DNA of 64,000 nt, taken from contig AP025065.1 in the NCBI GenBank assembly GCA_036186865.1, positions 4,805,264 to 4,869,263 of the forward strand, written 5' to 3'. This stretch comes from Eustoma russellianum (Eukaryota; Streptophyta; Magnoliopsida; Gentianales; Gentianaceae). The notes beneath the pieces are model-generated. The model had not been told where the DNA came from and did not search any database. It was given only the letters and a program-made list of their open reading frames with translations. Of the stretch, positions 34,701 to 45,398 are shown in pieces (position 1 is the stretch's first letter; each line of letters opens with the position of its first letter). The translations under genes were made by a program, and so were the position numbers.

Positions 34701-36284
34701 TAGACAAACTGGAATAGAGTTAATCGCAGAAGTACCTTGAAGGTAATAGAGACCACTGGACAATTTAGCTAAACCAATCATCCTCTTGGACAATTGATCC
34801 TGAATAACACAGTTATCACAATGGAATTGAACAAGTAGATTAGAGTCAGAAGTGAGTTTACTGAGGGAGATAAGATTAAAAGCAAAGGCTGGGACATATA
34901 AGACATCTCTGAGAATCAATGTAGGACTGACTGCAACTGTACCAACATGTGTTGCAGACACTGTGGACTTTGTAGGAAGCCTAATTGCAATACGATTAAC
35001 AGGTTTATAGGAAGAAAACAAAGACAAGTGAGAAGCAATATGATCAGTTGCACCAGAATCTAAAATCCATGTATTTAGAGCAGCAGCATGAGTGTTACCT
35101 GCTATGTTATTATTAACCTGAGCAGACAATACAACTCCTTGTGCTTCAGACTTTGCATCTGCTGTTGTTTCATCATCATTCTTACTCAACAGCTTGATCA
35201 GCCTCTGGTTCTGCTGTGGTGTTAACACAAGTGACTGAATACTCTTCTCAATCTCTGGATCACTCGTCTCAGCCATATTGACTCTCGGTCTAGGTCCAGT
35301 AAAACCAGGAGGATAACCGTGCTTCTTAAAGCACCTATCAATAGTGTGTCCTATGAGACCACAGTAAGTGCACTGAAACTTCCTACTCTCACCAGAACTG
35401 AACCTGCCACCTCCTCTCTTAAAACCACCAGATTGCTGCCTCTTCACATACACATTAGAAGCCACTGCCTCTGCACCTTCAATTTCATTCATCAATGTAA
35501 CACTACCATCTACAGAAGACATTGGCATATCAGACATAACCTTCCTTTCGAACTTCAATGCCATGGAAAAGGCCGTATTAATGTCAGGCAAAGGCGTCAT
35601 CACGAAGACTTGAGACTTAACCGGATCAAAGTTATCGTTAAGTCCTTTCACAAACTTAATTACATAATCACTCTCCACGTATTTTCTCATCTCAACTGTC
35701 ACATTGCACCTACAACCTCTGCAATTGCACACAGGAATAGGCCTTAGAGCCATAAGCTCCTCCCAAACTACCTTCATTTTAGTAAAATAGTCAGTTACGC
35801 TCATCACATCTTGTTTGATGCAATAAAAATTCTCAAGCAACTCCGACAATCTGAAAGGATCAGTACTACCGTACCGTAACAACAAATCATTCCACATATC
35901 AACTGCACTATCATACCACATGATGCTTTGTGCTATGGAAGGAGAAACTGAATTCATTATCCAGGACTGAACCATAGAATTTACCTGTCTCCACACCGGA
36001 AATTGAGGATCAACATCCAAAGGCTTCGGAATCGTACCATCCACGAAGCCAATTTTATTCTTCACCAACAGCGCCATTCTGAACGTACGGCTCCACGTGT
36101 GAAAATTATGTGCATTGAGTGGAGGTTGTGCTAACACCGTAGCAGGATTATCACTAGGATGCAGGTAATAAGGATTTTGCATCAAACCTTCAGCATTTGG
36201 ATTTTGGTTCAATCTCGATCCAAATACTATATTCTGTGACTGATTATCCGGAGGCACATTCCTACTAGTACTAGGAGAAGCCAT
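31635..36284 (-). CDS. Copia Gag-Pol polyprotein, intact, 1549 aa
   Basis: One open frame from ATG 36284, 83 bp after the primer site. Gag occupies about residues 1-340, with LNAHNFHTWSRTFRMALL near the N-terminus and a zinc knuckle CTYCGLIGHTIDRC near residue 305 followed by KKHGYPPG. Protease has WILDSGATDHI near 405. Integrase has the HCRLGHA...CSIC zinc finger, VHVDIWGP, VDDYSRYTW, LRTDNGQEF and GLVERKHQH (about 545-700). RT has YKARLVAKGY, SLYGLKQASRQW and YVDDILVASN (near 1180). RNase H has SDSDWAGC, SSSEAEYRALAS (near 1390) and FCDNRSAIY. All catalytic motifs are present. The last 47 or so residues are encoded by the polypurine tract and the 3' LTR, beyond the usual copia end. Gag and Pol share one frame, so the Gag:Pol ratio must be set by another means than frameshifting. 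Confidence 0.97.
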   Translation of the reverse strand: MASPSTSRNVPPDNQSQNIVFGSRLNQNPNAEGLMQNPYYLHPSDNPATVLAQPPLNAHNFHTWSRTFRMALLVKNKIGFVDGTIPKPLDVDPQFPVWRQVNSMVQSWIMNSVSPSIAQSIMWYDSAVDMWNDLLLRYGSTDPFRLSELLENFYCIKQDVMSVTDYFTKMKVVWEELMALRPIPVCNCRGCRCNVTVEMRKYVESDYVIKFVKGLNDNFDPVKSQVFVMTPLPDINTAFSMALKFERKVMSDMPMSSVDGSVTLMNEIEGAEAVASNVYVKRQQSGGFKRGGGRFSSGESRKFQCTYCGLIGHTIDRCFKKHGYPPGFTGPRPRVNMAETSDPEIEKSIQSLVLTPQQNQRLIKLLSKNDDETTADAKSEAQGVVLSAQVNNNIAGNTHAAALNTWILDSGATDHIASHLSLFSSYKPVNRIAIRLPTKSTVSATHVGTVAVSPTLILRDVLYVPAFAFNLISLSKLTSDSNLLVQFHCDNCVIQDQLSKRMIGLAKLSSGLYYLQGTSAINSIPVCLTAKSSDPSSYIWHCRLGHASVPRVKVLQKYDASIKVLDSDVPCSICPMAKLRRLPFPVSSSVTQNTFDLVHVDIWGPNKYPTLFAQKFFLTIVDDYSRYTWIYLLKSKSEVRPLLKNFCQLVVTQFEKSIKILRTDNGQEFNMPEFYLKYGMIHQTSCVYTPQQNGLVERKHQHILTVARSLKFQANFPMSYWGFAVTHAVYIINRIPSPVLHHKTPFELLYQQQPVYQHLKVFGCLAYAYNHAINKTKFTPRAIKCVFLGFPSSTKGYLLQNLETKDLLVSRDVQFDEHCFPFGHIDSSPSLDTSQSNHMPLSSVPVLVPLHSESESHAHPAQTSQPSESSSPSTSTQSPANSTPQSDSSPSTVFPDNSVPICAIDIPISIAPENQHLSVESNISQFPLRDPLSRPARHRHPPAYLHDYHCNQMSSSDHLPKYPLQNHYSLHQLSPGYRTYVLNSSVQQEPTCYNQAAHSAHWQQAMHMELAALEANNTWSLVQLPRGKKPIGCKWVYKIKRNADGSIERYKARLVAKGYTQQPGVDYGETFSPVAKMTTVRLVLAIASLKHWHVHQFDVNNAFLHGDLHQEIYMTLPEGLTSPSPGMVCRLNKSLYGLKQASRQWNEKLTCFLLSHGYIQSKNDYTMFIKEASGLFLVLLVYVDDILVASNSLSAIEELKSALHHAFKIKDLGPLRYFLGLEIARSQGGIMLCQRKYTLELLQETGALASKPAKSPMEQNLKLAHNDSVLIHDIAGYRRMIGKLLYLTITRPDITYAVQQLSQFLDVPTAVHFKAAQRVLRYLKGTPGQGLLYPSTGELKLTAFSDSDWAGCSESRRSVTGYCVFLGNSLISWKAKKQTTVSRSSSEAEYRALASTTCEVQWILYMMKDLKVEHSGPVDMFCDNRSAIYIVENPVFHERTKHIEIDCHIVRDKYQDGVVKPVPINTQLQVADIFTKAVDSRRLCILTEALGVCNIFAQSGLRGGVEDLSERDERIRDDQAGESHGSKSNCAGNWLSTSKLLEQNDIMKV
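31774..31784 (-). promoter_or_regulatory. Polypurine tract of the young copia element
   Basis: The minus strand reads TTGAGGGGGGG immediately before the LTR start TGTTGAAG. Plus-strand primer. Confidence 0.95.
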
Positions 36285-36366
36285 TCGATCGTATTACAAA
36301 AAGTTCAGCAACATAACCAAAAATCCTAACTATAAGGTGTACTGATCCACTACGAGGATCAACATA

Positions 36367-36378
36367 GCTCTGATACCA
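36367..36378 (-). other. Primer binding site of the young copia element
   Basis: TGGTATCAGAGC on the minus strand, abutting the 5' LTR without spacer; pairs with initiator methionine tRNA. Confidence 0.97.
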
Positions 36379-36904
36379 TGACAAAATTCAACTAACGAAC
36401 CAAACTAATCAACAAAGTAGAAAGTTCGAAGAACTAAACAATGGAACGAAGAGAAGATCGAAGAGAGGAGGAAACAGAATTTTTCATAACTGTTTTTCAT
36501 ACCGGGTTACAACTGTAACCCGGTTTTTATACACAGCGGGAAGAAGAAGAAAGGGCCGAAATTACCAAACTATCCTCACTTAACTGACTAGACGAATTAC
36601 AACTCAAAGGGCAAAATGGTACCTTCACAGATTTTAAATCTTTCCCGCTACACCAAATCTTCTTCTACCTCTGCCCACTTTAATCCGAATACAACCCCCA
36701 AGCTGATCCCTTCGCATTGACCTCTACAGCACTCCAGCCTCAAGCCTGAAATCACCATCTCAAAGCTAAACCTTCATAATATCATTCTGCTCCAACAATT
36801 TGCTCGTACTCAACCAATTGCCCGCACAATTGCTTTTACTGCCATGAGACTCTCCTGCTTGATCATCACGAATACGTTCATCTCGCTCACTCAAGTCTTC
36901 AACA
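36379..36904 (-). repeat. 5' LTR of the young copia element
   Basis: 526 bp, one mismatch to the 3' LTR. The ORF that can be read inside it (minus strand, 36766-36960) is only the LTR-encoded tail of the polyprotein and is not a gene. Confidence 0.97.
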
Positions 36905-36909
36905 CTTAT

Positions 36910-37055
36910 TATGAATTTGTAGAATCCGTATTTGTATTTTTGTATCAAAATATGGATCATGCATATGTAAATTTGAATGCACGGATTGATGAATATACGT
37001 GTTCTTATGGCTGTGTATTATATATACATATTTTTGTGTGTATATATTTATATAT
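36910..37055 (+). mobile_element. LTR 'X', third segment
   Basis: After the copia insertion the LTR X sequence resumes: TTTGTAGAATCCGTATTTGTATTTTTGTATCAAAAT matches in inverse the sequence at 47670-47635 (TTTGTGAAATCC...TTCGTATCAAAAT type). TA/TG-rich at its end, where the LINE fragment begins. Confidence 0.55.
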
Positions 37056-37667
37056 ATACTGAATGGTTTATGAAATGAGGATGCTGAGGTGGATGTGTGG
37101 GCATACAAGGCTAGACAGGATAAGAAATAAGGTATATAGAGAAATGTTAGTGGTGGCTAGTATAGCATATAAGATAAGAGAGGGAAGTCTGAGATGGCTT
37201 GGGCATGTCAAGAGAAGGCATACAACGACGTCTGTTAGAGCACTTGAAAGTCTCACTGTAGAAGGGAAGAGAAGTAAATGCAGGCTCAAACTGACGTAGG
37301 ATGAGCAGACTTACTAGAGTTGCACCTCTCTGAGGACATAGTCCAGGATAAGAGTTCATGGAGGCAATGGATTAAGGTTAAGGAGAGGTAGACATGACAT
37401 AGGGGCACCTTAGAGCATACTTAGAGGATTAGGTAGTCTCTACACTTTAGGTAGACTCGCACTCTTTTGTTTTGGTCTTTATCTTTCAACTATTGTGCAT
37501 ATCCACTGTGGGCTATTTTAATATCGGAAGTTTTTGATTTATATTTAATAAAATCCATTTATAGTATATATTCCTATTATTGTACTATCTATGCAGGTAC
37601 ATATAGAGCCGGGGGTCTCACTGGAAGCAAACTCTCTATCCCTTAGGATGAAGTTATTGTTTGCCTA
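37056..37667 (+). pseudogene. RTE LINE 3' fragment
   Basis: A 5'-truncated copy of the LINE family at 26991-30855, in the opposite orientation. It starts in the C-terminal coding region with EMRMLRWMCGHTRLDRIRN, then LRWLGHVKRRHTTTSVRALESL (37070-37260, near-open frame), followed by 3' UTR and GAGCCGGGGGTCTCACTGG (37607-37625). The similarity fades near 37667, about 80 bp before the expected 3' end. No target duplication was recognised. Confidence 0.85.
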
Positions 37668-37714
37668 AATGTGGTGGTACATGACTCATTAATGTGTAAT
37701 ATGAAGTATGCTGA

Positions 37715-37816
37715 TACACACACACACACACATATCTATATATACATATGTATCTATATACATACATACATATATATATATATATGTATATATATATATG
37801 TGTGTGTGTATATATA
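37715..37816. repeat. CA / TA / TG microsatellite
   Basis: CACACA, then TATATACATATG variants, TATATA and TGTGTG. ORFs running through it are artefacts. Confidence 0.95.
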
Positions 37817-38811
37817 TGTACATATGAAAATTATAAGGAATAAATTTTGTGGGAGAATCTTGTATATGGCCGAGATATGGTTTTTTACTTGGAGAAGGCG
37901 GCTGTGATTTTTGGGGCATATGTGATGATGCAATTCTTATAAGAAATATGAAAGAAATTTTGTATGATTTTAGGTAGAAATAATTTGGCGTGTCTGTATT
38001 GATTTTGGTGGAATTTGATGGCCGTTTAAGTAGAAATTTTGGATGATTTGATAGCAGGTATAGATTGGATATAAAAAAAATAAGATTTCAGATGGTCGGT
38101 GCTGGCGGGACACGGCGGCGCGTGTGTACCACACGCCGGCGAGTGGCCACGCATGGCTGAGCTTGGGTTGGCGCGTGTGGGCGCATGAGAAGGAATTCGG
38201 CCGTGATTTTTGTGGCTTTGTGTTCAGAATGAAATTTCCTAGTGTCCTGAGGTGTTGGATGTGAAAAATTACGGGTGGTGAGGTATTTTGGTAGAAGCCA
38301 AAGAGTGAGACGGGTCTTGAGGGGAAATTAGGGTTTAGGGTGTGGGGAGGGGCTGTACCGAGGGTTTGGGGGCCAGGAGTGGTTGCTGGTTGGTAGGTCA
38401 GTAGGTCAATGGGCCAAAAATATGCATACAGAAGCCTTGTTTCTGACGAGGTAGTAATATCTGTAGCAATCCAAATAGGCATACAGAAACCCTATCCCTG
38501 ACGAGGTAGTTACATCTGCAGTGCTCGATAACCAAAATAGGAATCAACCTGGCTTACCGATATATTTTCCTTGTAAGGGTGAATTTTCGAAATATGGAAT
38601 GTACGATTTCCAAAACGATTTCGATTTTCCAAAATAATTTCGAATGTTCAATAATTTCCAACATCAATTCCGATCACAACCACATATGTCAATTATGATC
38701 ACATATTCGATTTAAGATTACGATGTTTTATTCAACACCACTCATGTATACGTATATACACGTACATGTCTACGTCCATACATGTGCAACCACACATGCT
38801 ATAAGCATAAG

Positions 38812-38814
<3 letters not shown>

Positions 38815-38894
<80 letters not shown>
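38815..38894. repeat. TA microsatellite
   Basis: 80 bp of uninterrupted AT dinucleotide repeat. Confidence 0.98.
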
Positions 38895-38897
<3 letters not shown>

Positions 38898-39310
38898 GCA
38901 TATGAATTCACAGTGCCACCCACACATATCCATCTTTAAATTATAATTCCTACCAATTTAAAAAAAAAATATGAAACTTTCGGTCACGTTGCAGTTTCCA
39001 TCTAACACTTATCAATTCACAACATGTAAGCACATACAATCGGACATAACAAAGACTATGGGTAAATAACTTGGGAATGATAAAAATGCAACATGGTATA
39101 TGCATGAAAACCTGATTTTTAAAAGATTTCACTAAGAGGCAAAAGCATTGGCTTGAAATCAAAGTGGTGGACTTCGTTTACTTGTGAACATTGTCACCCC
39201 TAACTATTCTTGGTAAAATCTACCTAATCAAGATTAAAATGAATAAACTGAGGTGAGCAACTGGTGAATGATCATAAACTGGTCCACTGAAAAGCATCAA
39301 CTCACGTTAG

Positions 39311-39312
<2 letters not shown>

Positions 39313-39391
<79 letters not shown>
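39313..39391. repeat. TA microsatellite
   Basis: 79 bp of uninterrupted AT dinucleotide repeat, 420 bp from the previous one and 54 bp from the gypsy-2 end. Confidence 0.98.
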
Positions 39392-39395
<4 letters not shown>

Positions 39396-39445
39396 CTATA
39401 CACAAACTTGTATATACATCCATGTGTTCACATATACTTATGTAT

Positions 39446-41846
39446 TGTAGCGCCCCGCTCCCGAGCCGTAGCCTTGGAAATAGTACACCCGCCATATCTT
39501 GCTAAGAAGAATACAAAGCGTCGAATCAATCTCTTACTTGTCAAAAATGACGTAGAATTTTTTTTTTGCGGAAACGTAAATCATAACTTAAATTAAACCC
39601 GAATAATTGTTATTACATCACTGAATAAAAAGAAATCTTATAATAAAACAATAAATACGTATGTGAAAATCCCCAAAGATAACTAAGAACAGTCAGCTGC
39701 AGAGTCCCATCGTATCCTAGATGCAGCTGTCAACCAGCCCACTCTGCTATGTCCTTCTCGTCCTCAACAAAGATATACTCGTTGTCCTCATCCGGCTCAC
39801 TTAGAAAGTAGGGGTGAGGGACAGAAAATCATCCAGTAGATGGCCGCCTCAAACTAATACAAAACGTGCATACCGAAATGATATAGCCACATAACACATA
39901 AACATGATATAACATGCATAAGATAAAGCAAATGCGGTAAGTAAAGCACTCCACATAAAAATGCACAAGTACGTGATGCATGCTCAATCCACGTGTCACA
40001 CGCAACAAGAATCATGTCATGCAATATGCCCTTAGACCTATATGCAATACATGATCCCAGGATTGACTGGATGTCTGTAGCCCAAAAACTAAAATCCACC
40101 CTGACGGATGCCAGTTGTCCATACACCACGATCCACCCCAACCGATGCCTGTGGCCCCTACACCACGATCCACCATAATCGATGCCCATGGCCCGTACAC
40201 CATGATCCACCATAACCAAGTACCCATGGCCCGTACACCATGATCCACCATAACCGAACACTTATGGCCCGTACACCATGATCCACTCCACTCGAGCGTC
40301 TGAGACCTGTACATCTCAACCCACTCCAAATGCAATACACGTGCCATGAATGCAACAACAAAGTAGCCTGAGGCTCGTACGCCCAACCTCACCATCTCCG
40401 GCACTCAATATTTGGCTTCGTAAATTTTTCAAATATTGGAAAGTTGAAATTATCATCATCCTTATTTTTCTTTAGCTTGTATTACATTTTCTAGAATTTT
40501 CTACTAATTTTCCCTATTTTTCCTTATTTAATTCTATTTATTACTAATTATTCTTAATTATTTATTTTTACCAATATTCAGATATTAAGTGGAAATAATT
40601 TAATTTTAATATTTTATACTTTCTAGAATTTATTTAGAATTTTCTGGTATTAAATTTTATTTTTCTTTAATTTAAATTTATTTATTTACTATTTCTAATT
40701 TTCAGAATTGTTAATATAATTACTTAATATCCATTTCTCTTTTTTTAAACCGGGCCGGCCCTAACAACTTAATCTGTAGGGTCCGACACCTCCGCTCCAG
40801 CCCAGCCCGCAAATCCTGCTCTTTTTGTGTATTTTTTTATATTCTGTAAATTGGGCCGGCCAGCCACAGCCCCGGTCCGCTGGCCATCCGGTCCGGTCCA
40901 GTAACCGGCCAACCTCTTTTTTCTTATTTGGCTTGCTATTGGGTCTGGTCCTGCAGCCCACCCGCCTGCTGGTCCGTTAAGGCTTAGCCCAGACTGCGAG
41001 CAGCTGGCAGGCCAGCCTAGAAGATTATTTTTTATAATTTGCGAATTTTCCAGCAGCAGCGCGTGAGAGCCCACGCGTGTCCACCTCCGCCGGCGCTTGA
41101 GGCACACTCCCTAACGCTGTAACCCGTTTTCCAATTCCAACCCCTATATTCTCTTATTTCCAGTCCCTATAGGAACCTATTCTAAGGCCAAAACACAAAT
41201 TTAAGAGGCTACTAATATGAAAATTTCCACTTTTCAATTTTTTTCAAGGTTATTTTTGATTCAATCCAATCCTACCACCAAAGTTCAAACACATACAAGC
41301 ATATAGTAACAATAAATCAATCACCTCATGCTTTTCCGAGTATAAACAAATAGAGATCTACATCTAATACAAATAAAATAAAACAATGGATCACATAAAA
41401 TATATCATCAAAGCATGCATGGATCGTACCCTTTTGAGGAGGAAGAGGCACTTACCTTGATTGACGCTAAAACGAATGATCTAGATGGATTAGAACTCAG
41501 GTGTGGAGACCGCGCTAACCTTCTTCTTCTTTTCTCTCCCTCTTTTTCTCTCTCTTTTTTATATGTCGTGTTCCTCTCTCAAGAAAAAGGTGCCGTAGGT
41601 TTTGTAAGGGAATTGGGGGTTGGGAGAATTTTATTTGGGATGGGGGAGTGTTTTTAGGTAATTAGGATAATTAGGATTTTTTTGGTAGTTACCTTAAAAT
41701 CAAATCAAATCCCAAGATCTTTATCTCCTCTCCCTTACCCCTTCACACACACGACACTTAACATATATCTATTTATATATTTACTCAATAAATTATTATT
41801 ATTATTGTTGTTATTATTATTATTACCATTTTTTTCGGTTATAATA
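39446..41846 (-). repeat. 3' LTR of gypsy-2
   Basis: 2401 bp, starting TGTAGCGCCCCGC on the plus strand and ending GGTTATAATA. Contents: a tandem array (40075-40345), an AT-rich 300-bp stretch, GGGCCGGCC-rich segments (40750-41000), and a TTA microsatellite (41792-41825). Confidence 0.9.
40075..40345. repeat. Tandem array of about 37-bp units in the gypsy-2 LTR
   Basis: About six imperfect units share CCCGTACACCATGATCCACC, with variable ends (ATAACCGAACACTTATGG and similar). Minus-strand reading gives repeated GYGGSWCTGH-like peptides, but the array lies in an LTR and is not coding. Confidence 0.9.
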
Positions 41847-41859
41847 TCCTACCCTCCTT
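41847..41859 (-). promoter_or_regulatory. Polypurine tract of gypsy-2
   Basis: Minus strand AAGGAGGGTAGGA directly before the 3' LTR, preceded by GGACGAAACTTTTTGT as in the other chromoviruses here. Confidence 0.85.
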
Positions 41860-43737
41860 ACAAAAAGTTTCGTCCTCGAAACTTGATGCACCTTATTAGA
41901 AGAGGTAGGGGTAGCACTCTCGCATCTGCTCCTCAAGCTCCCAAGTCGCCTCGTGATCCGTATGATTCGTCCATTGAACTTTAACATAAGGGATGACTTG
42001 GTGTCTCAACACCTGGTCCTTGCGATCCACGATCCTGATAGGGGTCTCTTTATATGTCGTATCTAGTCAAATCCTCAATAGTGGTGCATCTAGAACATGG
42101 CTCGGATCCAGAACATATCTCCTCAACTGAGAAACGTGAAATACGCTGTGCACCTGGGCCAAGGCAGGGGGTAACGCTAACCGGTAGGCTAAGGTACCGA
42201 CCCTCTCGAGTATCTCATAAGGGCCAATGTAGCGAGGCCTCAACTTACCCTTCAAACCAAATCAAGAAACTCCTTTCATAGGCGACACCCTCAAGTAAAC
42301 CTTCTCGCCCACAGCGAACTCTAGAGGACGCCTCTTTGAATCAGCTCAGCTCTTGCTTCTGTCTTGAGCAACCTTGAGTCTACCACGTATCAACTTTACC
42401 TTTTCTCTAGTCTGTTCAACCAACTCGGGACCGGTAATAATACGCTCACCAACCTCATCCCAATGAACAAGGGACCTACACTTACGCCCATAGAGCACCT
42501 CAAAGGGTGCCATGTTGATGGCACTGTGGTAGCTATTATTGTAGGAGAACTCGATCAACTTGATCATACTATCCCAGTTCCCCTTGAAGTCCAATGCGCA
42601 CGCTCTCAACATGTCCTCTAAAGTCTTAATAGTCCTCTCAGACTGCCCATCGGTCTGCGGATGAAAGGCAATGCTCAACCATAGCTCCGTCTCTAACTTT
42701 CTCTGGCAAGCTGACCAGAATAGGGAGGTGAACCTTGGGTCACGATCTGACACAATACTAACTGGAACTCCATGAAGGCTAATAATATCGTCGATATACA
42801 ATGTCACCAATCTCCCAAGGTCACATCACTAGGCACAGGTAGAAAGTAGGCAGACTTCGTCAATCGATCAATAATTTCCCAGATCATGTCGTTGCCGTTT
42901 CTTGTTTTAGGGAGTCTTACTACAAAGTCCATCATCACATGCTGCCATTTCCACTCCGGTATCTCCAACGGCAACATCAGACCTCCCGGCCTCTGATGCT
43001 CTGCCTTAACCTGTTGACAGACAAGACACCTCTCAATGAACTCGGCGATGTGTCTCTTCATACCACTCCACCAGTAGTGCCTCTTCAGGTCATTATACGT
43101 CTTCGTAGCACCTGGATGAATAAACAATTTTGAATTATGTGCTCATTTAATAATTCCTTCCTCAGATCCTCATCATCAGGCACACACAGCCTTCCCTGGT
43201 ACCAAATACTGCCATCATCATGTATCTGGAAGCCCTCAATCAGACTGGTCAGCATCCTCTCTCGGATATATCTAAGTGTTATATCCTCCTTCTGCGCCTC
43301 CTTAATCCGCTCAATCAGAGATGGCGTAATGACTAAGGCCGCCATAACATTAGCAGTGGAATCGACAATGTCGAGGTCAAACTCTGCCATCTCTTTCTCC
43401 AATGGTGTCTGTCTGGCGTGATTAGACTTTCTACTCAAGGTATCTGCAACTCGGTTTGCCTTTCCTGGGTGATAACTGATGGTCAGGTCATAATCCTTCA
43501 ATGGCTCAAGCCATCTCCTCTGACACATATTCAACTCCTTCTGTGTGAATAAATACTTTAAGCTCTTGTGATCAATGAAAACTTCGCACTTTACACCGTA
43601 TAAGTAATGGCGCCAAATCTTTAGCGCAAACACCACCGCTGCTAACTCCAGATCATGGGTCGGGTAATTTTGCTCATATTGCTTCAACTGCCTCAAAGCA
43701 TATGCAATATCCCTATCACCATGCATTAATACGCATC

Positions 43738-43804
43738 CTGCAACGAAAGTGTTAGGCTAGAGTCAATATGTACATAATGGTAATTTAAAATTATATACAT
43801 ATAC
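43738..43804 (-). other. Putative GT-AG intron in gypsy-2 pol, RT/RNase H junction
   Basis: 67 bp, GTATATG...CTAAC...TTTCGTTGCAG on the minus strand, AT-rich, phase 1. The upstream exon ends in ...DASKNGLG and the downstream one begins CVLM, residues that are adjacent in other gypsy proteins; reading through the intron hits a stop. An intron at the same codon occurs in gypsy-3 and gypsy-4. Confidence 0.8.
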
Positions 43805-44483
43805 CTAGCCCATTCTTCGAGGCGTCACTGTAGATGACAAATCCTTCAGTGCCGGAGGGTTGTGCCAACACTGGTGCAATCGTCAATTTCTGCTTCAACT
43901 CTTCAAAGCTTTTCTCACACTCGGAGGTCCATACAAACTTAATCTTTTTTTGAGTCAATCGACTCAGTGGTGCTGCAATCCTCGAAAATCCCTCCATAAA
44001 CTTGTGATAATAACCGGCAAGGCCAAGAAAGCTGCGTACCTCAGTGACGTTAGTAGGTCGGGGCCATTCTGTGATCGCCTCTATCTTCTTTAGGTCAACT
44101 GAAATACCTTTCTCAGAAATCACGTGGCCCAAGAAGGTCACACTCTTCAACAAGAATTCGCACTTGCTGAACTTAGCATACAACTTCTTCTTTCTAAGAG
44201 TCTCCAATACCTCCCGCAAGTGTTCAACATGAGTCTCCTCATTAGGCAAATACACCAAGATTTCGTCGATGAACACTACCACAAAATGATCCAACTGCTT
44301 CCTGAATACTGTGTTCATCAAATCCATGAAGGCCGCGGGTGCGTTCGTCAGTCCAAAGGGCATTACAAAAAACTCGTAGTGCCCATATCGAGTGCGGAAC
44401 GCAGTCTTTGCTATGTCTTCTGCCTTAAACCTCAGCTGATGGTAGCTTGATCACATATCAATCTTTGAGAATACCTTGGCACC

Positions 44484-44561
44484 CTGCACGCAATTTTTTT
44501 TGTTGTACACCCGTTGATATACAAAGTAACCGAATTCACAACGATTAATTAAAGACATTAC
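44484..44561 (-). other. Putative GT-AG intron in gypsy-2 RT
   Basis: 78 bp, GTAATGTCTTT...ATTGCGTGCAG on the minus strand, phase 0, no in-frame stop. It separates ...DLFDQLK from GAKVFSKID, which are contiguous in gypsy-3 (DLFDQLKGAKIF), so the extra 26 codons are specific to gypsy-2. Confidence 0.7.
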
Positions 44562-45398
44562 CTTCAGTTGATCAAATAGGTCACCGATCCTCGGTAGTGG
44601 GTATTTATTCTTTGTCGTGATCTTATTCAGCTCATGATAATCGATGCATAGACTCATAGTACCGTCTTTCTTCTTCACAGATAATACTGGTGCTCCCTAG
44701 GGTGAAACACTAAGCCTTATAAATTTTCTGTCCAGCAGCTCCTGCAACTGCTCCTTAAGCTCTTTTAACTCTGCTGGTGCCATCCTGTATGGCGCCTTTG
44801 AGATCGGCTCGACTCTAGGTATGAGATCAATCTCGAACTCTACTTCTCTACTCGGTGGTAAACCTGGTAACTCGTCGGGGAAGATATCCTTAAAATCTCG
44901 TACCACTAAGATATCCTCAATCGATGGCGTCTCAGCACTAGCATTTAGAACATACACAAGAAAACCCTTGGCTCCTTTCTTCAACGCCCGAGAAGCCTGT
45001 GCTGCAGTCGTGTAGATTTTTTTGGATGACTTTTTCAATTTGACATTCCCTTGGAAGATAGTCTCTCGCTTATCCAGTGTCTACATACTGACCTGTCTCT
45101 GACGGCAGTCGATGGTACCTCTGTATCTCGTTATGAAATCCATGCCCTAAATAATGTTGAAATCCTGCATCTGGATCAGGATCAGGGTTGCAGAGAATTC
45201 CAACTCATTTATCTCCAGCTGGCAGTCCTTGTACTGATAATGGGATACTAACAACTGATCGCCGGTGGCTTGAATAAGGGATCTCGAGTTGTTCCGGTAG
45301 AATACCTAGGTTCTTGATGAATCTCCCGGAAACGAATGACTAACTGGCACCACTATCGAATAGAACGTATGCTGGGACTTGGTTAATTAATATCTCCC

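Larger units (their letters stand above)
31248..36904 (-). mobile_element. Young, apparently intact Ty1/copia retrotransposon
   Basis: A 5657-bp element on the minus strand. It has identical-length 526-bp LTRs (TGACAAAATTC...CTTCAACA) at 31248-31773 and 36379-36904, a perfect CTTAT target duplication (31243-31247 and 36905-36909), a primer site touching the 5' LTR, a polypurine tract touching the 3' LTR, and one uninterrupted 1549-codon polyprotein. Comparing the two LTRs base by base I found a single difference (G at 31594 versus A at 36725). Everything needed for autonomous transposition is visible, and the insertion must be recent on an evolutionary scale. It lies inside LTR X. Confidence 0.97.
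37831..39445 (-). mobile_element. Old LTR sequence, distal part of LTR 'X' copies
   Basis: No coding region. The minus strand just inside 39445 continues LTR X after the gypsy-2 insertion (GTATATGTGAACACATGGATG). Further in are a GC-rich patch (38100-38200), a roughly 60-bp imperfect direct repeat with the words GGCATACAGAAACC and TGACGAGGTAGT (38420-38515), and AAATCGAAATCGTTTTGG-type words. The boundary between the two oppositely oriented X copies cannot be fixed by eye. A 170-codon minus-strand ORF at 37970-38482 has no recognisable domain. Confidence 0.45.
41896..45398 (-). pseudogene. pol: Chromovirus pol of gypsy-2 (protease, RT, RNase H, integrase, chromodomain)
   Basis: Exons on the minus strand read, in order: protease VPAYVLFDSGAS (near 45350, with a stop just after), RT with LPGLPPSREVEFEIDLIP, CIDYHELNKITTKNKYPLPRI, MPFGLTNAPAAFMDLMN and FVVVFIDEILVY (45000-44260), the connection SFLGLAGYY, then RNase H from ALRQLKQYEQNYPTHDLEL to KYLFTQKELNMCQRRW and KANRVADTLSRK (43700-43430). 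Integrase has HYWWSGMKRHIAEFIERCLVCQQ (near 43040), DRDPRFTSLFW, FHPQTDGQSERTI and YHSAINMAPFE. The GPYEIL..VHSVFHVSQLRRY segment follows, and a chromodomain VIPYVKVQWTNHTDHEATWELE ends at 41896. Frameshifts near 43130 and 42825 and stops near 45335, 44450 and 44695 inactivate it. Two putative introns interrupt this stretch and a third sits at its 5' border. Confidence 0.9.

Noticed and set aside
37970..38482. 170-codon minus-strand ORF
   Set aside because: Composition-driven, in LTR-like sequence; no recognisable domain, promoter or homologous start.
39854..40404. ORFs with repeated GYGGSWCTGH-like peptides
   Set aside because: Produced by the 37-bp tandem array in the gypsy-2 LTR.
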